56,150 nt of DNA. It comes from Pseudofrankia coriaricola (GTDB lineage: Bacteria; Actinomycetota; Actinomycetes; Frankiales; Frankiaceae). The notes beneath the pieces are model-generated. The model had not been told where the DNA came from. It saw only the letters and a list, made by a program, of their open reading frames with translations, and ran no database searches. Below, one piece after another: positions 25,349 to 34,534 of this stretch (the stretch's first letter is position 1; each line of letters opens with the position of its first letter). A program made the translations under genes and the position numbers. The DNA lies in assembly GCF_001854805.1 (NCBI RefSeq), contig NZ_MBLO01000223.1:54607-110756 (forward strand), given 5' to 3'.

Positions 25349-26443
25349 TCACCACTCCTGGTCGTTCTCGACGGCGGCGAGGGCGTCGTGGTCGGTGACC
25401 GCGGTTCCGATGCGCGTCAGGAGCAGGCTGGTGATGGCCGGATCGACCTTCAGCGTGATGCCCCACATGAAGAAGCCGTGGACCATGCCGCGGCGCACGC
25501 CGAGCCAGGCGTCGTCCCAGGAGGGGACGTCCACGCCGCCGGCGCGCAGCTGGTCGAGGTAATGGCGGACCAGGTCTCGCTCGGCGCGCCGCCGGTCGTC
25601 GACGGACAGCGCGGACGCGATGTGGTACCCGACGTCGAGGTACCACGGCCCGCGCTGCGCCGTCTGCCAGTCGACGAACGACGGCCGGCCGGCACCGTCG
25701 AGGTAGACGTTGCCGACGTGCGCGTCGCCGTGGACCACCGTCCACCGCGACACCGACTTGGCCCGGGCGGCCAGCACCTGGTAGGCGGCGGCGAGCCGTT
25801 CGGCGTCACGTACCTCGACCGGCACCCCCGCGCCGATCGGCCCTGCGAAGTTGTCCCGGATCTCCCGGACGCCACGCACCCGCAGGTAGCCGTCCATCCG
25901 GCCGGCGAGCCAGCGGGCGTCCGCGAGTGCCGGGTCACCCCAGGTCGCCGCGTGCAGGCGGGCGAGCTCGGTGAGGCTCTCGGCCGCCTGATCCGGGGTG
26001 TAGTCGCTGCGGGCGTCGAGGAAGGTCGCCCCCTCGGCGACGACGTCCTCGGTGATGACGACCCCGTGGTGGGTCAGCGGGTCGACGTCGGCGTAGACGG
26101 CACGCAGGGTACGCATGCCGGTCGACGCGGCCACGTCCCGATAGAACCAGGCCTCGTGCTCCCCCGTCGCCCGAGCCGCGTGGCCGACCTCGGTGAAGTA
26201 GCCCTTGACGCAGAGGTTCGCCGATAGTCCCGGCGGAACGCCGCCCACGCACTCGATCCGGAACCTGGCGTTCGTCGCCACCCGGCTGATGACCGGGCCG
26301 GGCGTCACGGTGCTGACCTCCAGGCCGGGGAACCGGCGACCGAGCGCCGCGGTGAGCCACGCGGACGACAGCACGTCCTCCAGGGTGTCCGGCACTCGAA
26401 GCGAGCCGGCGTCGGCCGCATCGCGGTGTGGAGCGGAAGTCAT
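25349..26443 (-). CDS. Aminoglycoside phosphotransferase / ecdysteroid-kinase-like family protein
   Basis: 364-residue kinase-fold protein, ATP-dependent phosphotransferase on a small hydroxyl compound or CoA-like substrate; antibiotic resistance is not implied. Seen: N-lobe VISRVATNARFRIECVGG...SANLCVKGYF with the ATP-anchoring Lys, TEDVVAEG, catalytic loop WTVVHGDAHVGNVYLD (HGDxHxxN), and metal-binding FVDWQTAQRG. ATG at 26443. Homologues with this pattern are common beside P450, SDR and acyl-CoA genes in actinobacteria, so a catabolic role is likely (inference). Confidence 0.87.
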   Translation of the reverse strand: MTSAPHRDAADAGSLRVPDTLEDVLSSAWLTAALGRRFPGLEVSTVTPGPVISRVATNARFRIECVGGVPPGLSANLCVKGYFTEVGHAARATGEHEAWFYRDVAASTGMRTLRAVYADVDPLTHHGVVITEDVVAEGATFLDARSDYTPDQAAESLTELARLHAATWGDPALADARWLAGRMDGYLRVRGVREIRDNFAGPIGAGVPVEVRDAERLAAAYQVLAARAKSVSRWTVVHGDAHVGNVYLDGAGRPSFVDWQTAQRGPWYLDVGYHIASALSVDDRRRAERDLVRHYLDQLRAGGVDVPSWDDAWLGVRRGMVHGFFMWGITLKVDPAITSLLLTRIGTAVTDHDALAAVENDQEW

Positions 26444-26616
26444 AGCCCGGTCCCGAGGTTCCCAGGCGTGGACACGGCGGCGTCGGGCTCCGGCGCGGCG
26501 CAGGTTTGCGGTCCGCTCTCACACAGCCGCGGTGCGATCTTCGGCCGAGGTCGTAACTGCAAGGTTCTGTCCTCCGTCTCGGACTGCTGACCCAACGAGC
26601 ACCCGGCCCAGCGCGG

Positions 26617-27429
26617 TCAAGGAGTGAAGAGGTGTCCGGCGTTCACGTCGAGCACAGCCCCGGTGATCCCCGACGCCAGGTCCGACGCGAGGAACAGGAC
26701 CGCGTTCGCGACCTCGTCCTCGGTCACGGGGCGGCGCAGCGCCATCTCACTCGCATACCCGGCGAGCACGACCTCGTATTCGACCCCGCGCTGCATCGCC
26801 AGCGACCGGTAGTACCCCTCGAGCCGGGCACTCCAGATGTGGCCCGGCGCGACACAGTTCACCCGCACACCGTGCGGGCCGAGCTCCGCGGCGAGCGACT
26901 GCGCGATCTTGTGGGCCTGGGCCTTGCCGGCGCTGTACTCGCTGCGGCCGGCCAGGCCGATCCGGCTCGACATCGACGTCACGTTGACGATGGAGCCGGC
27001 ACCACGCTCGACCATGTGCGGCGCCACGTACCGGCAGGTGAGCAGCGTCCCGAACCCGCCGATCTCCACCGCCCGCCGCCACTCCTCGAGCTCCGGGGCG
27101 TCCATGTCCACGACGGCGCGCTTGGCGGTGTTCGGGAAGGCCGCGTTCACGAGCACGTCGATGCGGCCGAAGCGGTCCATCACCGCCATGGCCATCCGCT
27201 CGGCGTCGGGTGGCGAGGCGATGTCCGCAGCCACGGTGAGCACCTCACCGCCAGCCGCCCGCGCCGCCTCGCCCGAGGCGTCGAGCGACGCCGTCGATCG
27301 GGCGACCAGGGCGACTGACGCACCCGCGGACGAGAAACGGCGGGCGAGCGTCGCCCCCAGCCCGGCACCCGCGCCGACCACGACGGCGACCCGACCGTGG
27401 AAGGAGAGGAGATTTTGACCTTCGCTCAT
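26617..27429 (-). CDS. SDR family oxidoreductase
   Basis: 270-residue classical SDR. Seen: VAVVVGAGAGLGATLARRF (cofactor loop, GAGxGLG form), NAAFPN in place of NNAG, NVTSMSSR with the catalytic Ser, YSAGKAQAH (Tyr/Lys), APGHIWSARLEGYY, and C-terminal ITGAVLDVNAGH. The start is the ATG at 27429 with GGAAGG about 5 bases upstream. The frame stays open 63 codons further upstream into an acyl-CoA-dehydrogenase N-terminus, giving a possible fusion product; the local RBS supports the short form. Confidence 0.87.
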   Translation of the reverse strand: MSEGQNLLSFHGRVAVVVGAGAGLGATLARRFSSAGASVALVARSTASLDASGEAARAAGGEVLTVAADIASPPDAERMAMAVMDRFGRIDVLVNAAFPNTAKRAVVDMDAPELEEWRRAVEIGGFGTLLTCRYVAPHMVERGAGSIVNVTSMSSRIGLAGRSEYSAGKAQAHKIAQSLAAELGPHGVRVNCVAPGHIWSARLEGYYRSLAMQRGVEYEVVLAGYASEMALRRPVTEDEVANAVLFLASDLASGITGAVLDVNAGHLFTP

Positions 27430-27618
27430 GAAGCCTTCCGAGTACAGGCCGGTATCGCGCGCCGCGGCCGTCTCGAAGTAGGCCGCGCCCGGTCGGTCAC
27501 CGACCTCGGCGAGCTCACGGACCGTCGACAGCGGGCATGTCTCGGCGATGAACCGCGCACTCGTGTCGAGGAGCATCTCCTGCTCGGGCGTCGCGGCCGC
27601 CACCAACCGGACGCTCAT
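27430..27618 (-). pseudogene. Acyl-CoA dehydrogenase N-terminal fragment, in frame with the SDR
   Basis: From the ATG at 27618 the minus strand encodes MSVRLVAAATPEQEMLLDTSARFIAETCPLSTVRELAEVG...AYFETAAAR, the start of an acyl-CoA dehydrogenase (TPEQEMLLDTSARFIAExCPLxxVRELAE). It has a GAGGAAGG sequence upstream and runs without a stop into the SDR frame. The catalytic and FAD-binding parts are gone. Most likely a deletion joined an ACAD promoter and N-terminus to the SDR, which may now be expressed from it. Confidence 0.68.
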
Positions 27619-27725
27619 GCGCCTGGGGCCTTCCTCGTACGCCGGTGGGCGAACGCGGCGCGGTGATCGCCGGCCCGCCGCGCGGGTGCAGAGACCATCA
27701 GGGTTTCCTCCCGGATACAGTCGCC

Positions 27726-27746
27726 ACAATATATATAGATATTTGT
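27726..27746. promoter_or_regulatory. AT-rich imperfect palindrome in the ACAD-fragment/LLM divergent spacer
   Basis: A 21-base AT-rich near-palindrome (arms ACAAATATC-like and GATATTTGT) in an otherwise very GC-rich region. It sits about 110 bases before the ACAD/SDR start on the minus strand and 140 bases before the LLM gene. It may hold a -10 element or an operator for one or both divergent units. Confidence 0.4.
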
Positions 27747-27763
27747 GTACCGTCGAGAAGTGA

Positions 27764-27792
27764 CGCCCTTCGCGGAGCATGCGCGCGAAGGG
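27764..27792. repeat. Perfect 11-bp hairpin in the divergent spacer
   Basis: CGCCCTTCGCG (27764-27774) / CGCGAAGGGCG (27782-27792) with a 7-base loop. It lies in the leader region of the LLM gene, 94 bases before its ATG. Attenuator, operator or an old terminator are all possible. Confidence 0.5.
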
Positions 27793-27885
27793 CGAGGTGG
27801 CTGCCCACACGCTGGTCGACGATCCACGCGGCGACCGGGCACAAGCGGAAAACTGACCCAAAAGATTAGACAGTTAGGATCTGAC

Positions 27886-28899
27886 ATGCCGCCAAGGCCT
27901 TCGCTCGGACTGAGTCTCGCCGGATTCGGCGGGGACCCGCGGTCGCTCGCGGACGTCGCGCTGCGGGCTGAGCGGGCCGGATACGACTCCGTGTGGTCGG
28001 CCGAGGCGTGGGGCAGCGACGCGTTCACCCCGCTCGCGTACCTCGCCGCACGGACCAGCCGTCTGCGGCTGGGCACCGCCATCGCCCAGATGGCGGCGCG
28101 CACGCCGGCGGCGACCGCCATGACGGTCCTGACGCTGCAGCAGTTGTCCGAAGGACGCCTCGTCCTCGGGCTGGGCGCGTCGGGGCCGCAGGTTGTCGAG
28201 GGCTGGCACGGCGTGCCGTACCACGCTCCGGTGCGGATGACCCGCGAGTACCTGGCCGTGCTGCGCACGGCGCTCGCCGGCACCGAGAAGCTGGAGTTCT
28301 CCGGCTCCGTCTACCAGATCCCGAACACCGGCGCCGGCACCACCGGGCAGGGGCGCCCGCTGCGCACGACCATGCCGCCGGCGCCGGGCACTCCCATCCT
28401 GGTCGCCGCGATGGGCCCGAAGAACGTGGCCATGGCTGTCGAGAACGCCGACGGCCTGCTCCCCTACCTGTGGAGCCCGACCCGGTGGCGCGAGACCTGG
28501 GGCGAGGCCCTCGCGAAGGCGCCCGAAGGGTTCCAGGTCGCGCCCACGGTGCTCGTCTGCGTCGGCGACGACCTCGCCGCCTGCCGCGACCGGGTACGCC
28601 CCCGCATCGCGCTGCACATCGGCGGCATGGGCTCACGGACGAAGAACTTCTACGCCTCGCTGGTCTCCCGCTACGGCTACGCCGACGAGGTCGCCCGCAT
28701 CCAGGACCTCTATCTGGGCGGCCAGCGCGCCGCCGCCTGCGCAGCCGTCCCCGACGAGCTCGTCGACGACCTGGCCCTCGTCGGCCCCGTCCCCCGGATC
28801 TCCGAGCAGCTCGCGGTCTGGCGCGACGGCCCGGTCACCACGATGATCCTCGAACCGACGCACCCCGACATGCTCGAGGACATCGCGAAGATCTGGTGA
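27886..28899 (+). CDS. LLM-class F420-dependent oxidoreductase
   Basis: 337-residue luciferase-like (TIM-barrel) enzyme, expected to use F420 or FMN. Seen: LGLSLAGFGGDPRSLADVALRAERAGYDSVWSAEAWGSDAFTPLAYLAARTSRLRLGTAIAQMAARTPAATAMTVLTLQQLSEGRLVLGLGASGPQVVEGWHG, the canonical opening of F420-type LLM proteins, and PILVAAMGPKNVAMAVENADGLLPYLWSP. ATG at 27886 with AGGAT upstream; in-frame starts further up cross the hairpin. Neighbouring P450, SDR and kinase genes suggest a shared catabolic set. A strong hairpin follows. Confidence 0.9.
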   Translation: MPPRPSLGLSLAGFGGDPRSLADVALRAERAGYDSVWSAEAWGSDAFTPLAYLAARTSRLRLGTAIAQMAARTPAATAMTVLTLQQLSEGRLVLGLGASGPQVVEGWHGVPYHAPVRMTREYLAVLRTALAGTEKLEFSGSVYQIPNTGAGTTGQGRPLRTTMPPAPGTPILVAAMGPKNVAMAVENADGLLPYLWSPTRWRETWGEALAKAPEGFQVAPTVLVCVGDDLAACRDRVRPRIALHIGGMGSRTKNFYASLVSRYGYADEVARIQDLYLGGQRAAACAAVPDELVDDLALVGPVPRISEQLAVWRDGPVTTMILEPTHPDMLEDIAKIW

Positions 28900-28915
28900 G
28901 GCCCGACGGGGACGG

Positions 28916-28948
28916 CCCGCGGCCGCCGGATACGACGGCGGCCGCGGG
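28916..28948. terminator. Terminator hairpin after the LLM gene
   Basis: Perfect 12-bp inverted repeat CCCGCGGCCGCC (28916-28927) / GGCGGCCGCGGG (28937-28948), 9-base loop, starting 17 bases after the LLM stop. Confidence 0.7.
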
Positions 28949-29176
28949 ACCGATGACCACGAGCCGCATGTCAGACATCCTCACCCGCCGGACCGATCGG
29001 CGACCGGAGGTGGCAGACGCCGTTGACCGGGCTGTCTGCTTGCCTGGTCTCCAGGGTCGCACGCACCTGCGACCAGGCCCGTTCGGCGAGCGCGCGGCCC
29101 GACCGGTCGGTGACCAAGGAATCTGAGGCTTGTATTCCTGCCCCGCGGCTGCGGCCTCTCCCAGCCAACCATCTCT

Positions 29177-29190
29177 AACATCTAGATGTT
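29177..29190. promoter_or_regulatory. 14-bp perfect palindrome upstream of the first molybdoenzyme
   Basis: AACATCTAGATGTT, perfect dyad, about 55 bases before the ATG at 29245 and AT-rich relative to its surroundings. The position suits an operator or activator site. The remainder of 28949-29244 shows no gene. Confidence 0.55.
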
Positions 29191-29244
29191 TTGCGTCGTC
29201 CGTATTACGGTTCCGCCAGACTCGACGATGGGAGGGCAAGGTCC

Positions 29245-31338
29245 ATGGCCGACTCCATCCGCACCTTCTGCCGCCTCTGCGAGGCCGGCTGCGGCCTCAC
29301 GGCCACGGTGGAACACGGGCGGCTCACCCGGCTTCGGGCCGACCGGGACCACCCCGTCACCAAGGGGTTCGCCTGTGGCAAGGGCCTGCGCGCGGTGGAG
29401 GTGCATGACGATCCGGACCGGGTCCGGCGGCCGCAGCGACGGGTCGGCGACACGTTCGTCTCCGTCACCTGGGACGAGGCGTTCGCCGACATCGCCGAGC
29501 GCCTCGAGGCCGTAATCGCCAGGCACGGTCCCCGGTCCGTCGGCCTCTACCTCGGGAACCCGAACGCCTTCAACGCCCTCGGCGGCGCGATGGGGGTCTC
29601 CTTCACCGCCGCTCTCGGCTCCGACCGGCTGTTCTCGGCGACGACGCAGGACTGCGCGAACAAGTACACCGTGGCCGAGCTGCTCTACGGCACGATGAAG
29701 GCCCATCCCATCCCGGATCTCGAGCGCACCGACTTCCTGTTGTGGATCGGGTCGAACGTGCGGGTGAGCAAGTCGTCGTTCCTGAGCGTCGCCAATCCGC
29801 TCCAGGCCCTGCGTCGTGTCCGGCAGCGAGGTGGCCGGGTCGTGTTCGTCGACCCGCTGCAGATCGAGCCGGACGTCGGGGAGACGCTGCAGCTGCGTCC
29901 GGACTCCGACCCCTACCTGCTCGCCGCGATGCTCCACGAGATTCATCGGACCGTCGGGTTCCGTCCCGGCGTGTTCGAGGGCCGGATCGACGGGCTGGAC
30001 GAGGTCGCGGCGTTCGTGACCCCCTACTCACCTGAGGCGGTGGCCGACGTCGTCGGACTGCCGGCGGGCACCATCGCCGCGCTGGCGCGGGACTTCGCCG
30101 CCGCCGAGCGGGCCTCGATCCACGCCTCGACCGGCCTGAACATGGGCCGTCAGGGGGCGCTCGCGTACTGGCTCGTCCAGATGCTGCTCCTCGCGACGGG
30201 CAACCTCGACCAGCCGGGCGGCAACTACTTCGCCACCGGCGGACTGGCGAAGCCCAGGGCGTCGGCGGACCGCACCGCGGCGTCGTTCGAGCAGTCCACC
30301 TGGGGACCGTTCCGCCGGACCGTCGGGATGTTGCCGGGCGCGCTCCTGTCCGACCTTGTCGAGGACTCCGCCGAGCCGTTGCGCGCGCTCGTCGTCCTGG
30401 CGGGCAACCCGGTGCTGTCCATGGGCGGCGGCGAGCAGCTCGCGGACGCTATGAGGTCACTGGATCTCCTCGTCAGCATCGACCTGTACCGGAACGCGAC
30501 CGGCGAGCTGGCGCACTACGTGCTCCCAGCGACGGACCAGTTCGAACGGGAGGACCTCAATACCTTCGTGCAGGGCGTGCAGGGCGTGCCGTTCGTGCAG
30601 TGGACGCCGCGAGTGGTCGAGCCCGACGCCGAGCAGCGCCAGGAATGGCAGATCTTCGGCGGTCTGCTCGAGGCGATGGGCCGCCGGCCGCCGCTCCCTC
30701 TCGACACCGCCGACCCGATGGCGTTGCTCGATGGCGCGCTCGCCCCGAGCGGCGTGAGCATCGCCGCCTTGCGCCAGGCCGGCGGCATCCTGCCGCTGGC
30801 GGAGCCGGGGCCAGGCGGGTCACTCGAACGACTCGGCGTGGAAGGCGTCCTGAACCTGGTCCCCGATGCCCTGCGCCCGGCGCTGGAGCGTGGCCATGCC
30901 CTGTTCCGTGAGCTGGACGGGGAACCGGCGGACGGGTTCAAGCTCATCACCCGCCGGACGAAGAACACGATCAACTCCTGGTTGCAGAACCTGCCGTCGG
31001 CGGTGGCGGACGATGGTGAGCCGAATCCGCTGTGGATGAACCCACGGGACGGCGACCGGCTTGGGGTGGCACCAGGCGACCGCGTGCGGATCAGCAACGA
31101 CTACGGCGCCATCGAGGCCGGCATCCGTTTCGATCCTCGGCTGCGGGTCGGCGTCGTCGCCATGACGCACGGATTCGGGAACGCCTCGACGTCTGGGATG
31201 ACGCGGGCGCGGGACCGACCCGGAGTGAACGTGAACGCCCTGGCCCCCCACGGACCGGGGACCTTCGACCCGGTCGGCGGCATGTCCCATGTGACCGGGA
31301 TCCCGGTCGATGTCCGCCCACTGGCCAGGGCGACGTGA
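29245..31338 (+). CDS. Molybdopterin oxidoreductase with N-terminal [4Fe-4S] cluster (bis-MGD family)
   Basis: 697-residue cytoplasmic Mo/W-bis-MGD enzyme. Seen: cluster-binding TFCRLCEAGCGLTATV...GFACGKG (Cys9, Cys12, Cys16, Cys44); likely metal ligand in TTQDCANKYT (Cys137); FLLWIGSNVRVSKSS, VVFVDPLQIEPD, LALVVLAGNPVLS-type MGD-binding segments, THVLPATDQFERED-like HYVLPATDQFEREDL; and a C-terminal domain LWMNPRDGDRLGVAPGDRVRISNDYGAIEA. No Tat signal. ATG at 29245 with GGAGGG eight bases upstream. No electron-transfer or chaperone subunit is adjacent; substrate unknown, formate dehydrogenase/assimilatory-reductase-like overall. Confidence 0.88.
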   Translation: MADSIRTFCRLCEAGCGLTATVEHGRLTRLRADRDHPVTKGFACGKGLRAVEVHDDPDRVRRPQRRVGDTFVSVTWDEAFADIAERLEAVIARHGPRSVGLYLGNPNAFNALGGAMGVSFTAALGSDRLFSATTQDCANKYTVAELLYGTMKAHPIPDLERTDFLLWIGSNVRVSKSSFLSVANPLQALRRVRQRGGRVVFVDPLQIEPDVGETLQLRPDSDPYLLAAMLHEIHRTVGFRPGVFEGRIDGLDEVAAFVTPYSPEAVADVVGLPAGTIAALARDFAAAERASIHASTGLNMGRQGALAYWLVQMLLLATGNLDQPGGNYFATGGLAKPRASADRTAASFEQSTWGPFRRTVGMLPGALLSDLVEDSAEPLRALVVLAGNPVLSMGGGEQLADAMRSLDLLVSIDLYRNATGELAHYVLPATDQFEREDLNTFVQGVQGVPFVQWTPRVVEPDAEQRQEWQIFGGLLEAMGRRPPLPLDTADPMALLDGALAPSGVSIAALRQAGGILPLAEPGPGGSLERLGVEGVLNLVPDALRPALERGHALFRELDGEPADGFKLITRRTKNTINSWLQNLPSAVADDGEPNPLWMNPRDGDRLGVAPGDRVRISNDYGAIEAGIRFDPRLRVGVVAMTHGFGNASTSGMTRARDRPGVNVNALAPHGPGTFDPVGGMSHVTGIPVDVRPLARAT

Positions 31339-31521
31339 CGGACCCTGCCGGCGCGGCCCGACGACCGTCCAGGGCCTGTCGCCGACGACCCGGCCGGCGC
31401 CGGCGCTGTCGGGTCGCGGCACCCGGCCGGCAGCGCCGGTCGTCGCCGCACCGTCAGCAGAGGAGCATTGGGCCGAATGCCGCGCCGCCCTCAGTCGCGT
31501 TGATCCGAGGAGACTGGGCGC

Positions 31522-34230
31522 ATGTTGCCCGATCTCACGGTCGCCGGGGCGGACCTGCCCGTCCGGGCCGCCCTGCCAGCGCTCGTCGCCGCGCTGACCG
31601 CCCGCGACCAGCACGGTTCGGGCCGCGCCGGCGGGGCAGCGGTGCTGGTGGCCCCGCCCGGCACGGGCAAGACAACGCTCGTCCCGCTCGCGCTCGCCGA
31701 CCACGTCCCCGGCCGGGTGCTGGTCGTCGAGCCGCGGCGGATCGCCGTCCGCGCCGCGGCACGGCGGATGGCCAGCCTCGCCGGCGGTGGCGTGGCGGGC
31801 GGTGCCGGGGCTCGTGCGGATGCGGCGGGTCGCGGCGGTGTGGGCGGCGGCGGTGTGGGCGGCGGCGAGGTGGGCGGCGCAGTCGGCTACACGATCCGCG
31901 GCGAGCGCATGGTCGGGCCGTCCACCAGGGTCGAGGTGGTCACGACGGGAGTGCTCGTCCGGCGGCTGCAACGCGACCCCGAGCTGCCCGGTACCAACGC
32001 GGTCATCCTCGACGAGTGCCACGAGCGCCACCTCGACGCCGACCTGGCGCTCGCGTTCATGCTCGACGTCCGCGCCGCGCTGCGCCCCGACCTGCTCCTG
32101 CTCGCCGCCTCCGCGACAGCCGACACCCGGCGGCTGGCCGCGATGCTGGGCGCGCCCGGCCAGCCCGCGCCGGTCATCGGGACGGACGCCTCGATGTTCG
32201 ACGTCGAGGTGGTCTGGGCGCCCCCGCCCGGGGTGATCACCCCGGCGCACGGCCTGCGGGTCGACCCGAGGCTGCTCGACCACGTCGCCGCGACCGTCGG
32301 GCGCGCGCTGCGGGAGACGTCCGGGGATGTGCTCGTCTTCCTGCCCGGGGCCGGTGAGATCGCCGCCGTCGCCGGTCGGCTCGCCGGGCACCGGAACGCG
32401 GTCGACGTGCTCACCCTGCACGGCCGCCAGACCGGCGGGGCGCAGGACGCGGTGCTGCGCGCCGGCCCGCGTCGCCGGGTGGTGTTGGCGACCGCGGTCG
32501 CGGAGAGCAGCCTCACGGTGCCCGGTGTGCGGGTCGTCGTCGACGCCGGCCTGGCCCGCTCCCCGCGGATGGACCACGCCCGCGGGCTGGGCTCGCTGGT
32601 CACCGTACGGGTGTCGCGGTCGTCCGCCGGGCAGCGCGCGGGCCGGGCCGGCCGGGAGGCGCCGGGCCGGGTGTACCGCTGCTGGTCCGCTACCGAGCAC
32701 GACCGGCTGCCCGCCCAGCCGGAACCGGAGATCGCCGTCGCCGACCTCACCGCCTTCGCACTGGAGCTGGCGGTCTGGGGCCATCCCGGCGGCGTGGGCC
32801 TGCCGCTGCTCAGCGACCCTCCCGCCGGCGCGATGGAGGCCGCCGGGGTCTCGCTGCGGGCCCTCGGCGCCGTCGACGAGACCGGCCGGGTCACCCCACG
32901 AGGACGTTCGATCGCCCAGGTCGGGGCCCATCCGCGGCTCGCGCGGGCGCTACTCGACGGCACCCGGGCCGTCGGCGCCCGCCGCGCGGCGGATGTCGTG
33001 GCGATGCTCTCCGGGGACGGCCCCGCGGGCGGCCCCTCCGACGACCTCGTCGCCGCGTGGCGCCGCCTGCGGGGCGACACCGACCGGGCCTCGTCCGCCC
33101 GCTGGCGGGAGGAGGCCCGCCGGCTGCGCTCGGCCGCGGAAGCCGCACCCGCCCGGCCCGGTGAACCCACCGGGCCAGCCGGGCCTGCCGGGCCCGCCGG
33201 GCCCGCGGCGCGGGGAACGGGTGGGATGACCGACGATCTTGCGGCGGGGCTGGTGGTCGGCCTCGCCTTCCCCGAGCGGCTCGCGCGGGCCCGCGACCCC
33301 GGCAGCTCGAACTACCTGATGGCCGGCGGGACAGGTGCCGAGCTCACCGCGGGCTCGGCGTTGACCGGGGCGGAATGGCTCGCCATCGCGGTCGCCGACC
33401 GCGGGTCCGGCCGGACGTCCGCCCGTGTGCGCCTGGCCGTCGCCCTCGACGCGGCCACCGCGCGGGAGGCGGGCGCGGCACTGCTGCACACCGAGGACGA
33501 GGTCGCCTGGTCCGGTGGCGACATCGTCGCCCGCCGGCTCGAGCGCCTCGGCGCGATCATCCTCGCCGAACGCCCGGTGACCAGGCCCGACCCGTCCAAG
33601 CTGCGGGCCGCCGTGCTCGACGGGCTGCGCGACGCCGGACTCCCCGTGCTGCACTGGAACGCCGACGCGCTCGCCCTGCGGGACAGACTCGCGTTCTGCC
33701 ACCGGGTGCTCGGCGCCCCCTGGCCCGACGTCACCGACGCCGCCCTGCTGGCCCGCGCCCCCGACTGGCTCGGGCCGGACCTCGACGGTGTGCGGCGCCG
33801 CGCCGACCTCGAGCGCGTCGACGCCGGCCGCGCGCTGCGCCGGCTGCTGCCCTGGCCACAGGCCGCCCGGCTGGACGAGCTGGCGCCCGAGCGGGTGACG
33901 GTGCCGAGCGGCTCCCGGGTGCGCCTCGACTACAGCGGCACCAGCGGCGCGGCCGGCCCCGTCCTGGCCGTGAAGATCGCCGAGGTGTTCGGCTGGGAGC
34001 GGGTACCCGTCGTCGCCGACAGCCGCGCCCCGCTGGTGCTGCACCTGCTGTCACCGGCGGGTCGCCCGGTTGCGGTGACCAGCGACCTCGCGTCGTTCTG
34101 GCGGACGGGCTACCCGCAGGTCCGCTCGGAACTGCGCGGCCGTTACCCCCGCCACCCCTGGCCGGACGACCCGACCACAGCCCCGCCGACCCGCCGCGTC
34201 GCCCCCCGCACCCGCACCCGCGGCCGCTGA
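31522..34230 (+). CDS. hrpB: ATP-dependent helicase HrpB
   Basis: 902-residue DEAH-box-related SF2 helicase. Seen: Walker A APPGTGKTT (GTGKTT at 47-52), VVEPRRIAVRAAARRMA, TTGVLVRRLQRD, DExH box ILDECHERHLDADLAL, SATAD motif III, VLVFLPGAGEIAAVAGRL, LATAVAESSLTVPGVRVVVDAGLARSPRMD, and motif VI SSAGQRAGRAGREAPGRVYR, then the long HrpB-specific C-terminal region. ATG at 31522 with GAGGAG ten bases upstream. A Gly-rich insertion (AGGGVAGG...EVGGAVG, around 90-118) interrupts the N-terminal core and is unusual. Its role in bacteria is poorly defined (RNA metabolism inferred); a housekeeping-like gene inside an accessory stretch. Confidence 0.92.
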   Translation: MLPDLTVAGADLPVRAALPALVAALTARDQHGSGRAGGAAVLVAPPGTGKTTLVPLALADHVPGRVLVVEPRRIAVRAAARRMASLAGGGVAGGAGARADAAGRGGVGGGGVGGGEVGGAVGYTIRGERMVGPSTRVEVVTTGVLVRRLQRDPELPGTNAVILDECHERHLDADLALAFMLDVRAALRPDLLLLAASATADTRRLAAMLGAPGQPAPVIGTDASMFDVEVVWAPPPGVITPAHGLRVDPRLLDHVAATVGRALRETSGDVLVFLPGAGEIAAVAGRLAGHRNAVDVLTLHGRQTGGAQDAVLRAGPRRRVVLATAVAESSLTVPGVRVVVDAGLARSPRMDHARGLGSLVTVRVSRSSAGQRAGRAGREAPGRVYRCWSATEHDRLPAQPEPEIAVADLTAFALELAVWGHPGGVGLPLLSDPPAGAMEAAGVSLRALGAVDETGRVTPRGRSIAQVGAHPRLARALLDGTRAVGARRAADVVAMLSGDGPAGGPSDDLVAAWRRLRGDTDRASSARWREEARRLRSAAEAAPARPGEPTGPAGPAGPAGPAARGTGGMTDDLAAGLVVGLAFPERLARARDPGSSNYLMAGGTGAELTAGSALTGAEWLAIAVADRGSGRTSARVRLAVALDAATAREAGAALLHTEDEVAWSGGDIVARRLERLGAIILAERPVTRPDPSKLRAAVLDGLRDAGLPVLHWNADALALRDRLAFCHRVLGAPWPDVTDAALLARAPDWLGPDLDGVRRRADLERVDAGRALRRLLPWPQAARLDELAPERVTVPSGSRVRLDYSGTSGAAGPVLAVKIAEVFGWERVPVVADSRAPLVLHLLSPAGRPVAVTSDLASFWRTGYPQVRSELRGRYPRHPWPDDPTTAPPTRRVAPRTRTRGR

Positions 34231-34534
34231 CATGTCGGACGGCGCCCCCCACGGGCCGGTGTCATGGGCTGGCGGTTGTTGATGCTGGGCCACAGCTGGG
34301 AGCAGAGCACTTCACCAAACACGATCCCCGAACGCACCCCGCGCCGCATGACCAAAGAAGCCAACCGTCCCGGCCTGGCCGTCCGCTTCGAACCGATCAT
34401 GGCTGCCTGAACGCGTCGGTCACCCGACCGCCAGCGAGGCCGCCCGCCAAATACACACCGCGGCCGTGTCACAGGGCGGTTCGTCGCCGAGGGTGCGCGG
34501 ATGCGCGCTTCGGCACACGCGGTCAACGATCGCC
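34231..34534. other. Stretch without a recognised gene after hrpB
   Basis: No intact gene. A short plus-strand end (MTKEANRPGLAVRFEPIMAA, stop near 34410) and its mirror are open, but neither has a recognisable family. Confidence 0.3.

Noticed and set aside
30820-32931. 703-codon minus-strand open frame
   Set aside because: Antisense to the molybdoenzyme and hrpB; composition and absence of motifs mark it as a mirror frame.
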